From positions 36,365,562 to 36,429,561 of the forward strand of contig CM055063.1 of NCBI GenBank assembly GCA_029204045.2: a stretch of 64,000 nucleotides of DNA. The letters are read 5' to 3'. This DNA comes from Tillandsia leiboldiana. Lineage: Eukaryota > Streptophyta > Magnoliopsida > Poales > Bromeliaceae. A model generated the notes under the pieces. That model had not been told where the DNA came from. It ran no database searches and saw nothing but the letters and a program-made list of their open reading frames with translations. Below are positions 55,594-64,000 of this stretch, piece after piece. Position numbers and translations under genes: made by a program. Each line of letters starts with the position of its first letter. The stretch's first letter is position 1.

Positions 55594-58014
55594 TGTAGTG
55601 TCCCAGGTTTCCCGGTGGTTTTGCCCCTGTTTCGGGGTGTAGAACACCTATTATTGGTGTGTGGGGCCCCAACATGTCAAAGTGATATGTTGTTTGGAAC
55701 CTGAGAGGATTTGGGAGCAAGCATGACCTTCGGCTGCCTTTGTCGAATTTTAGGAGTGGAATCAGGCTAATCGGAGGCCGTATTTGAATTCAGCGCAGAA
55801 AAACGCTTGAAAACGGCTATTTACTTATTTATTTTGGAGTCTGGATGCCCAAAAACGGACCCCCGGAAGTTTTCTGCGCAAATTGGTGCATGGGGGGAGC
55901 CGTGGACCATCCCGGGACACGTGGCAGCCTATTATTGGGCCGGCGCACCACTCTCGGTCCACGGAGTGGACCGCCGGTGCACGGTGGACCGGCGGGCCAC
56001 GTGGCAGGCGCTGGTTGGGCCGGTGCAGCGCGCGCGGCGCACGGGAGCGTGCGCGGGCAGCGCGGGCAGGCCGGGCAGTGGCGGGGCTGTGCGCGGTGCA
56101 CGGTGGACCGGGGCGCGCCACGTGGCAGCCCCGGGTTGGACGGCGCAGGTGCGCGCGGTGCACCCGCGGGCGCGCGCCTGCGGCCGTACGCGCACGTGGG
56201 CGGCGCGTTGACGGACCGGCGGTCGCGTCTGGCGGCGCCGCCCCACGTGGCACCACGCCAGTGGTTGGTGCCGCACGCCGCGCTGACCCGGGGAGGGGGG
56301 CACGTGGCGCTTCCCCGCTGGGCCCGCACGGCTGCCGCCTGTTTGGCGGACACGTGGCGGGCTCTGGGGCGGGTCGATTGGTGTGCGGCGGGATCCTGTG
56401 CGCGAGCGGGCTGGGCCGGGCCGCACTGTGCGCGCCCGGAAATTGGCGGGCCGGGCCGCACTGTTGGCGCCCGAAATCGGGCTGGGCCGGACCGGGCGCC
56501 CGAATCTTGGGACTTGGAGGGAATTTTGCCAAAAGACTTTTGGGCCTATATATACAGCCCACCTCTCTCTTTTCTCTGCCTTTTTCCGAAGTGTAGAGAG
56601 GGAATGAGAGGGAGGGACCTTTAGCAAAGTTGTTCCTCACACTATTTTGCATCTCGTGGTGGGTTTCCAGAATTTTTGGAAGCTCGACAGCGGCGATCCG
56701 GATTTTACAGAGCGCCTCGTTTTTCCCCCAATCTTGGCCCATAACGTCGCATCTCAGTCCGAGAAGCCCCCTGCGCAGTACAGGAGTCCTATTTCGACGA
56801 TTTCTTCGCCGGTGTGTTCCTAAGAGGTAGGGCTTCGTTTTCCATGTTGGTGGTTTCTCTGGATTCCGATTCCTTGGCATGATTCCCGAGGTGTTTTGAC
56901 CCCCTCTTTTGCTGTTTGGGTTTTTGGACAGCGACGACTTCGACGAATTATTTCTCAGCGTAGGAATATCAGATCGAGGTGATTCAAGAGTCGATTTTGG
57001 GCTACTTTTCGCGAGGAACGCAACCGTGATTTTTTTGAGATTTTAGGAGCTCGAGACAGAGGTGAAATTCCTCATTTTGCGTGCTGATTGTAAAAACAGC
57101 AATTATGTGTTTGGAACTTGTAGTTTTTACACCGTGTACACTTGTGTGATGTTGTAGGATACTGTTTCAGCTGACGGTGTGCTTAGAGGACAGCAGGTAT
57201 TTTTTGGGTGCATTGTGCACGCTTTTCGAGTTGGGTGGTTGCGTTTCCCTCTTTGTTGACTTGCTCACTAGGAATAGTAGAGTTTCCCAATTATAAATGT
57301 GATAGTTAACTCGTGGTATATGAACCTATTGCATTGGCCCCCCTTAATTAATTGATAGGTTCTATGTGATCAATCTGGGACAATGAAGTTGGACAATTGC
57401 TATATCTTAAACTGCATGCAAATAAATAATCCAATAATGTTTTAAAATGATTCTTTACAAGAAACCTTAGTCACTTTTCTAATACTTTTTAAAGGAATAA
57501 TTGTATGTTTAATTGGACATCTAGTTAGGCCACCATTTTACTGCAGCACTGTATTATGGGATTTGACTTAGGAGAAAACATGTTTTATTGTTTTCTGTCC
57601 TGCTTTCCCTTTGTTTTGCAGAGTCATCTGTGGGAGCTGCTGGGCCTTCAGCGGCAGATCGAGGTAAGAGGATCGCCGACTAGCTAGATCGTCTACCCCA
57701 AGTGAGAGACTAGCGAGGTTTTTATTGTACCCCCTTTTGTATCTCAGACTTCAGTAGTTTCCTTTTGGGTCTGGCTTTGGCCAGCTGGTTGTATATTTTT
57801 GGTGAGCTGGGAGTATATTGTACTTTTATTTCAGCTTGTAGCTTATTTCAGTCTGAGATTACTTTTAGTTCTATTAGTTCAGCTCTGTTTATGCTCTTTT
57901 ATTGTATATTATCTATCTGAGCAGGTTACCAGCGCTTCGTGCACATAGAAAATTCTGTGTGCACGGCGGATCTGTTGGCGGGCCCGGGTTCTGGTTTACA
58001 CCCGGGGCGTGACA
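55594..58014 (+). repeat. 3' LTR of gypsy III
   Basis: It is the same length as the 5' LTR and nearly identical. Visible differences include an extra GCGCGGGCA near 56055, a missing short repeat near 56383 and one fewer T near 57035. Confidence 0.95.
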
Positions 58015-58019
58015 GGTCT

Positions 58020-58099
58020 GGTGCGCACCGGAGGCGAGGTTCATTTAAGAAAAAAAATGGATACGTTTTTCGCTCTTTTAAAACCTCCAGGGCATGACA
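58020..58099 (+). repeat. 3' LTR of gypsy I, last 80 bp
   Basis: It resumes after the gypsy III TSD (GGTCT, 58015-58019), matches 39427-39506, and ends GGCATGACA. The next five bases, AAAGA, are the right TSD of gypsy I. Confidence 0.92.
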
Positions 58100-58104
58100 A
58101 AAGA

Positions 58105-59200
58105 GCCCTCCCAACCCCTGCTTCTTCTCCACTTCAACCAGAGGGAAAAAAAAAGAATAGAGAAGAGAAGAAGAGGAAAAGAAAAGAGAAGGTGAGGGAA
58201 GTGAAGTAGTGCATCTTGATGTTGTCCTGCTGCTTGGAGTTGAGCGGAGTCGCGCGCGCGTCGGCTGTATGTGAGGTAAGTTGGCAGATTGCTTTCCAAT
58301 TTGGATTCTTGGATTTATTTTGTGGATTATAGTGAGATATTGAGTTGGATTTTTGGTGTTTTCCTTCTCTCTTTCCCTACTTACCTTGAGAAGCAGCTTG
58401 TGCTGTTTGGCTGAGAGTTGGATTCTTGCACTGCGCGGAGCCGAGGTGCAAGCCTGCATGCATGCGCATGAGCTGGGAATTGGCAGAGAGCGAGCCGAAG
58501 CGCGCCAGATTTTATAGAGGACTCATGAGGATTGTTTGAGCTTCCGGGGATTTTTCCGTGGTTCGCGGCAGTATGCGTGCGCGCGCGGCGCGGTTTTGGA
58601 GTTTCGGCAGATTTTGATGCGGTGCTTCCCCGATTTCGGTTTTGCCTACGGAAAGCATTTGAGGTGGGTTGGAAATTCTTCAACATGTATGGAATGCCTT
58701 CTAAAGCTATTGTATGCATGTTTAGCATGTCTAGCTTAATTGTTATTACAGCTGGTAAATCTGATAGTTGCCTAGAAAATTGTAGGAAGACAATTTTGAG
58801 CCCCATATATTTTTAGCATGATCTAGAGATGATTTGACACTAGATTGCATGGCTAGTTGGCTTTACGATTGCACCTGAATCGTTTTAAAAATCGTCGGAC
58901 CTATTTTTAATGAAAACTGAGCTTTGAAAATAGTTTTAAAATATTGAGATAGTCCAGAGGGGTTGAGTAGGTTCAGGATGCATGTGTTCTCGTGCTGGGG
59001 GGTCGAGTGGATTTTTAGAGCTCTGTGGGATGAGTTTCTAGTGTCATGAGAGTTTGAGCTTCCTTGTTGGGATTGATGAGGTTATTCTAGATCATGGGTC
59101 GTGCATTTCTGATTTAGTCGTGGAGGTGGTTCTCCGACTTAGCTATGAGAGTTTGGGCTCTAGCAGATTGAGTCGTGGAGGGTTTCCCGACTTAGCCATG
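58105..59200 (+). repeat. LTR D, middle segment
   Basis: It continues LTR D after gypsy I. It parallels LTR B1 at about 3800-4540 (GCATCCGGGGATTT there, GCTTCCGGGGATTT here). It ends with CCATG, the left TSD of LTR E. No gene is seen. Confidence 0.82.
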
Positions 59201-61729
59201 TGTAATGACACGACTTTTTAGTGATGTTTTACTTCCTTCTAATAAAGTACTCCTTTTAGTGAATCAAAATTATCGAGTTTCTGTAAGTCGGTTGGTGTGT
59301 TGCATGAGTATTTTTCTGTGAAAGAGCACGAAAAATGATGACCGACGGTGCAATCGGATCTGAAATCCGACTTAGGGATCTCACGGAACAGGGTTTTTAG
59401 AGTCGCGGTGACTTAACGTGCATCGAAACCCGTGCAAAATATCCTGCACGCTTTCCGAGAAAAACGTGGGTTTATCTCGTGTGATTAATTAATTAAAGAA
59501 TTAGTTATTCGGTTACGGATATTAAAACGTGGGATTAATTAATTAAATAATTAATTAATTAGTGACGAAAATTGAAAGGGGTGGGATTTAATTATACGTA
59601 CGAAAAGGAAAATCCCACTTTTTCGCAAAAAGGGAAACCCTAGCCGGAGAGAACGCGGGAGAAAAAGAGAAGGAAAAGACGTAACCCTAACCGGAGGAGG
59701 AGAAGGAAAGAAAGAGGAAGGAGACGGAGGAGTCCGATCACCCCGAACAAAGTACCGGAGACTAGGTGTGCGATCGGTCGACTCCCCCGTCGGGAATTTC
59801 GGTAAGTGGTTTTCGTTTCGTTGTTTTTGGGGTTTTTCCGGTGTCTTTTTAGTTGTCTTCATCGCCGCCTCCGTCCCCGACGTCATCGCCGACCCCGCCG
59901 CCGCCACCGCACGACCTAGGGCACGGCGTGGGCGGGCGGACGACGCGCGGTGCCGCTAGGGCACCGCGCGGGCGGGCGGACGACGCCGGCGCCGCTAGGG
60001 CGCCGCGCGGGCGCCGCCCCCGGGCGCGCAACCGCGCGGCTTTGCGCCGCGGGGGGCGGCCGCGGGCGGGCGGCGCCACGCGGGCGCCGCCCCCGGGCGC
60101 ACAACCGCGCGGCCTTGCGCTGCGCGGGGCGCCCGCGGGCGGGCGGCGCCGCGCGGGCGCCGCCCCGGACACGCAATCGAGCGGCCTTGCACCGCGCGGG
60201 GCGCCCGCGGGCGGGCGCATGCCGCGCGGGCGCCGTGCGGGCGCCGCCCCGGGCACACGCCGCGCGGCCTTGCGCCGCGCGGGGCACCCGCGGGGCAGGC
60301 GGGCGCCGCGCGGGCGCCGCCCGCGGACGCACACCGCGTGGTTTTGGGCCGCGCGGGGCATCCGCGGGCGGCGGCATCCGCGCGGGGACCCGTCGGGTGT
60401 CGTAATTGTGCCGTTTTTGGGTTGTTCTTCACGGGGTTAGTTTAGGACTTCAGTTTTCGCGATGTTAGTGCGTTATATTGATGATCATTTTTCTTTGGGG
60501 ACTCCTTTAGGTCCAGGCGCGCAGCGGGAGTGTGCGAAAGACCCAGGTGTCCAGTTTTCCCCGCAACCAGGTGGGTACCCTTGCAATAAGTGCAACAAGT
60601 GCAATAAGTGCACCATATCATATTAAATGACTTAGTAATCTGTCTAATAAAGTAGATGACCTGTTTAACCTTTCGCATGAATGTGTATTGCTCTTTCATT
60701 ATTATATTGTGGCGACTGAGTGTCGCGGTGCTTGACACACGCCGACTTCGGCAAATCATGTTTTTTTTGGATGCTGCACGTACACAGGCGGATTGGACGC
60801 CGCATGGGTGTACTTTTCCGGAGAAGTGGTCTGAATGACCCGTGTGCCCCACGATTCGTGTAGGTGCCAGTGGGGACCTCTTCACGATAGCTAAAAGTGC
60901 CGCACTAGCTCCGTGAAGGGGTTAACAGCATCACGCAAGTAAAGAATTGTGCACGAGGGGAGATCGTCGACTCCCCGACAGGTACCAGTTGTAATTAAAT
61001 CAAATGATGTGGACACATGAGATGGAAAAGCGAAAGGTTCCGGTGTAATCGGTTTGTTTTAAAATTAATGTCAAATGCTAATCATCTACTTTATTTGTCA
61101 CTGACTTTACCCACTCCGTGGCAGGTCTGATTAAGTGTAGTAGCCGGGATGGCGGTGAGACTGCGTCGTGAGGACCTTAGCCGTAGGAGGCTAGCTACGT
61201 TATCCATCTTGGGTTTATCTCATTTCTCTTTCAGCTTAACTGTTAGTTTAATTTGCTTGAATGTGGATCATGTTGAATGTTGAATGGTTAATTAGTTGGC
61301 ACTGTGGATTGGATATACTTCTGTGGACTTGTGTGAGGCATGTTTTATAACGAATAAAATGGTTGCGAAAATGATTTCTAACACCATGTGTCGTGTGGGC
61401 ACAATTTTGTAAACCTCTGGATTTATCCTTTCAAAAAGATGGAGCCGCGTTAGTGTTGATGTGTAAACGTTTTCAAAACTTGGGTGTCGTGTGGGCACCG
61501 TTTGCAAAACCAGTAGTCTTAATTCTTTTCTGTTATGTATTCTGTGACTGTGTGGCTAAAGGATGTTATTGTAAATGGGACGCCGTGCATATACAAAGGA
61601 GACTCTGTCCGCTTGAAGAGTGAATTTGTATATGTGGCGGGTCTGACACGCACCGGTAGGCGAGGTTATATTTCAAAAAAAAAAATACATGCGCTTTTCC
61701 GCTTATTCTTAGACCTCCGGGGCGTGACA
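59201..61729 (+). mobile_element. Solo LTR E (gypsy I-related)
   Basis: This 2529-bp LTR starts TGTAATGACACGAC and ends CCTCCGGGGCGTGACA. It is flanked by CCATG (59196-59200 and 61730-61734). The homologous empty site is visible in LTR B1 near 4535-4545 (AGCCATGGGTT). Its ends and middle resemble the gypsy I LTR at low identity. It has no internal region. A CpG-rich block lies at 59890-60400, and CAATAAGTG/CAACAAGTG-type short repeats at 60580-60612. Confidence 0.92.
59354..59370 (+). other. Small inverted repeat near LTR E start
   Basis: TCGGAT and ATCCGA enclose CTGAA. The same sequence and loop occur in LTR F at 63088-63104, and a changed version (CCGGATCCGGATTCCG) occurs in the gypsy I LTRs near 26975 and 44023. 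Confidence 0.6.
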
Positions 61730-61734
61730 CCATG

Positions 61735-62714
61735 GGTCGTGCATTATCAGATTGAGTCGTGGAGGGTTCTTCGACATAGCTGTGAGAGTGTTTGGGCATT
61801 TCCTGATCGAGTCGTGAAGGGTTTTCCGACTGAGTTGTGTTATTTGAGCATTTGAGTTTCCGATCTGTTTGATCGTAGATCATAGCCTGTATGTGCCGCT
61901 TATTGAGACAGATGATGATGATGATGATGATGCGCCTGACGAGGCTGCTGTGCTTGATATTGAGATAGTAGGTAGGCGCAGGCTTGACTGGGCTAGTTTT
62001 GACAGTCACTGAGATTTGAGTTTTTGTGAGCACCTCGTGTGCAGGTGGGTGCATAGCATGTTCTTAGATGAGTTTTCCTTTGAGCATGGCACTTGAGGTA
62101 TATTAACAGTAGCGAGTGTATGCATAGCATGTTCATAGTAGAGTTTCTTTTGAGCATGATGATTGAGACATATTAGCTGTAGTTTTCATTCAGCTTTCCT
62201 ATTATCTATCTGCATACCTATCTGTTTTGCCTCCAGTAGACTTAGTGGGCATACCGTGGATATTGGTGACGGTACCCACTGGGAACTACCTTCTACAGTA
62301 GTTCTCACACCCGCTGCGGTGATAGGTTTCCAGAGGTTGCTGTTCCGTCTTGGTTCGAGCGGAGACAGCTGATCGAGGTGAGGACGTGGCCGAGTAGCTC
62401 CTTACCCATTTTATTTGAGAGTCAGAGGTAGATGTACCATGTTATTTTTATGATTTCACTTTTGTACTGGACAGTCTGAGAGATCAGTGAGGATTGTTTT
62501 ATTTTACATAGGGTGAGAGACTATGTATTGAGGTTATATTTATATTCAGATGTTCAGTTGATTTCTGTAGCTACTGGTTTTGGTTTCAGCTCTGATACAT
62601 GTTTAGGTATAGATTTGACTTGCAGGGTAGACGCTTCGTCAGTGCGGGGGTTTCCGTACAGATGGCGGATCTGTTAGTGAGCCCGGGTCGCAGTTTCGAC
62701 CCCGGGGCGTGACA
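61735..62714 (+). repeat. LTR D, last segment
   Basis: It continues LTR D after E to its end, CCCCGGGGCGTGACA. It contains a (GAT)n run near 61911-61931 and the conserved TTAGTGGGCATACCGTGGAT block also found in B1 near 5216 and in the B LTRs. Confidence 0.85.
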
Positions 62715-62719
62715 GAAGG

Positions 62720-62957
62720 GGTTACAAAAATAACAGGTAGTCAATTATAATTAATCTACTCCTAGGAAAGTAATAAAGATATGAAAAAGCAGGGGATAGT
62801 CTAGGGTTACGGGATTGCAGGACCCCTTCTTCTTCGATGGTTCGGGTATTTATACACTTTTCGAACCATACTTACATGCGCTGATTTGAAATATCGACGA
62901 GATTTGGGGAGAGTTATCGTAAAATCCTCAACTACTTCCTTTAGAGTCGAAACTTTC
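62720..62957. other. Unassigned flank (possible host DNA), right part
   Basis: These 238 bp follow the right TSD of LTR D and precede LTR F. A GGGTATTTATACAC motif near 62846 is TATA-like. I see no coding motif or terminal repeat. Together with 26081-26236 it formed the insertion site of LTR D. Confidence 0.45.
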
Positions 62958-63333
62958 TGTAGTGTCCTTGATTTTTTACAATCTTAAACTTTAAGAGTAT
63001 ATTTTATTAGCGACTTTGAAGTTCTGAATTGGTACTCACGGGTATTTTTCGGTGATACGGTTCGGGAAATGTTGAGCAGTGGCGCGATCGGATCTGAAAT
63101 CCGACTCCCGGATCTCCCGATTTTGAATTTCTAAGGTGACGGTATCTGTAACATGCATCGGAATCCGTGCCACATGATTTGCAAGCTTTTCGAGTAAACA
63201 GAGGTGGCTCCTCTTGGGCTAGACTAGTTTTTACTGTATGAGAGCGAAAATGATTTTTCTAGCCCATGTGACTTCTCGTCCTTTTTAGGTGCGCGTGAGA
63301 TTTAGGGTTGAGAGGAGGAAATTTCTCTATGCC

Positions 63334-63341
63334 TATAAATA
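63334..63341 (+). promoter_or_regulatory. TATA box of LTR F
   Basis: TATAAATA in ATGCCTATAAATACTGACG lies about 375 bp into the LTR, upstream of the CpG-rich block. Confidence 0.65.
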
Positions 63342-63589
63342 CTGACGGTCCTACCCTGGGAAAGGGGATACGCTTTAACCTAGCCACCTTGGGTGAGAGA
63401 GAGAAGGGATCCCGTCTGTGCGACCAACACTTCGGAGGCCGGGAACGGAGCGGGAGACGGACCCGAAACCCCCCTTTCGCGGGGAACGATCGGATCATCT
63501 GCACCGTTACCGCGAGGTGAGCATCGTGTGTTTCTTGAGGTTTTCCTTCGCCTAGAGTTGCCGTTTTCTTTGGAGATTGTGAGGGGCGG

Positions 63590-64000
63590 ATACCCCAGCC
63601 GCCGCCGCCGCAGTCGCAGCCGCCGCTGCCGTCGCTGCCGCTGTTGCCGCCGCGCCGCGCCCGTGCTGGCATGCGCCCGCGCGGGGCTTGCCGCAGCCGC
63701 GCGCCGCCCGCGCGGGCACGTGCCCGCGCGGGGTAGCTTGCAGCCGCGCGCCGCCGCCTGCGCGGGGCCGTGCCCGCGCGGGGCAGCTTGCAGCCGCGCG
63801 CCGCCGCCTGCGCGGGGCCGTGCCCGCGCGGGGCGGCCTACTGCCGCGCCGTTGCGCCGTGCCCGTGCAGGCATGGGCCTGCACAGGGCTTTGTTGCCGC
63901 GCGCCGCCGCCCGCACGGGCTTGCACCCACGCAAGGCGGCCTGCTGCCGCGCCGCTGCGCCGCGCCCGTGCGGACATGCGCCCGCACGAGGCTCTGTTGT
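63590..64000 (+). repeat. CpG-rich repeat block of LTR F
   Basis: Repeated GCAGCTTGCAGCCGCGCGCC and GTGCCCGCGCGGGG words recur with a spacing of about 55-60 bp. The Ala/Arg-rich frames across it are not genes. Confidence 0.82.

Larger units (their letters stand above)
48044..58014 (+). mobile_element. Gypsy element III, nearly complete, with TSD
   Basis: This 9,971-bp element is inserted in the gypsy I 3' LTR. The flanking duplication is GGTCT (48039-48043 and 58015-58019). It has two 2,421-bp LTRs (48044-50464 and 55594-58014), a primer-binding site, gag-pol in one frame and a polypurine tract. The LTRs differ by only occasional substitutions and three small indels. The empty site is preserved in the 5' LTR of gypsy I near 39416-39427. 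A chromodomain-like tail after integrase and the long LTR suggest a chromovirus of Tekay/Del type, which I infer from memory of those clades. Confidence 0.95.
26819..58099 (+). mobile_element. Gypsy element I (nested host of three insertions)
   Basis: This is a full-length but inactive Ty3/gypsy element inserted in LTR D. The flanking duplication is AAAGA (26814-26818 and 58100-58104). The LTR starts TGTAATATCACA and ends CATGACA or CGTGACA. The 5' LTR is 26819-27119 plus 37806-39506. The internal region is 39507-43868. The 3' LTR is 43869-44528, 45815-48043 and 58020-58099, 2969 bp when joined. A copia element, a solo copia LTR and gypsy III sit in its LTRs. Its pol resembles that of gypsy III, so both belong to related, possibly Tekay/Del-like, lineages. 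Confidence 0.92.
26237..62714 (+). mobile_element. Solo LTR D, split by gypsy I and LTR E
   Basis: The LTR starts TGTAGAGTACCGGG at 26237 and ends CCCCGGGGCGTGACA at 62714, flanked by GAAGG (26232-26236 and 62715-62719). Its own sequence is 26237-26818, 58105-59200 and 61735-62714, about 2.66 kb in total. It is a diverged relative of LTR B: for example 58520-58680 matches 3860-4030, and 62160-62714 matches 5120-5677. It lacks the CpG-rich block of the B LTRs. It has no internal region. Inside it lie gypsy I (TSD AAAGA) and solo LTR E (TSD CCATG). Confidence 0.9.
62958..64000 (+). repeat. Partial LTR F, runs off right edge
   Basis: It starts TGTAGTGTCCTTG and aligns with the start of LTR E, including GTATTTTTC(T/G)GTGA and the TCGGAT-CTGAA-ATCCGA inverted repeat. 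A TATA box lies at 63334-63341. The CpG-rich block starts near 63590 and continues to the window end. The exact start is uncertain because no TSD partner is visible. Confidence 0.68.

Noticed and set aside
55825..56880. Long open frames (up to about 350 codons) on both strands in the CpG-rich LTR parts, for example here, 48382-49443 and 18488-19183
   Set aside because: They are Ala/Arg/Pro-rich, occur on both strands at once, lack any domain and follow low-complexity GC repeats; they lie in LTRs, where no protein is expected.
61911..61931. Simple repeats such as (GAT)n here and (TATC)n near 5170, 9060, 16560 and 62205 as notable features
   Set aside because: Short, common microsatellites inside LTRs with no further structure.

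Overview
The window looks like repeat-rich nuclear DNA of a seed plant. It contains plant-type Ty3/gypsy and Ty1/copia (SIRE/Maximus-like) retrotransposons primed by tRNA-Met and a Cassandra-type TRIM. I see no convincing host gene, tRNA gene or bacterial feature. I cannot name the species. Almost every base falls in a nested stack of LTR retrotransposons, and most nestings are closed by a matching 5-bp target-site duplication (TSD) that I located by eye.

Left part, about 1-26,080, mostly minus strand. An LTR of family C (24155-26080) is interrupted by gypsy element A, which runs on the minus strand from 24154 down past the left edge of the window. Inside A lie a solo LTR of family B on the plus strand (1898-5677, TSD CGAGG) and a degraded gypsy element B on the minus strand (8558-20164, TSD TCTAA). 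The 3' LTR of B carries a 576-bp Cassandra-type TRIM (11388-11963, TSD CCGCG). Each TRIM LTR holds a 5S-rRNA-like RNA polymerase III promoter domain.

Right part, 26,237-62,714. This is one solo LTR, D (TSD GAAGG), split by two insertions. The first is gypsy I (26819-58099, TSD AAAGA). The second is a solo LTR, E (59201-61729, TSD CCATG). Gypsy I has itself been hit three times: by a SIRE-type copia element (27120 to about 37805, whose right end was lost in a deletion), by a solo LTR of a sister copia subfamily (44529-45809, TSD GTGTT), and by gypsy III (48044-58014, TSD GGTCT). The window ends inside the LTR of another gypsy, F (from 62958). Only about 400 bp (26081-26236 and 62720-62957) cannot be assigned to a mobile element.

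Coding content is retrotransposon only. The copia gag-pol is one frame of about 1,706 codons broken by a single TAG. It is followed by an extra 464-residue ORF. Gypsy III has a nearly whole gag-pol damaged in gag. Gypsy I, A and B carry decayed, partly deleted gag-pol.

The most unusual signal is regulatory. The copia LTRs carry eight CCGG-centred palindromes at conserved spacings, many near multiples of 20 bp. The palindrome sequence differs between two copia subfamilies in a symmetric way at all or nearly all sites. The unrelated LTR D carries six 10-12-bp CCGG-centred palindromes at a 20-21-bp period.
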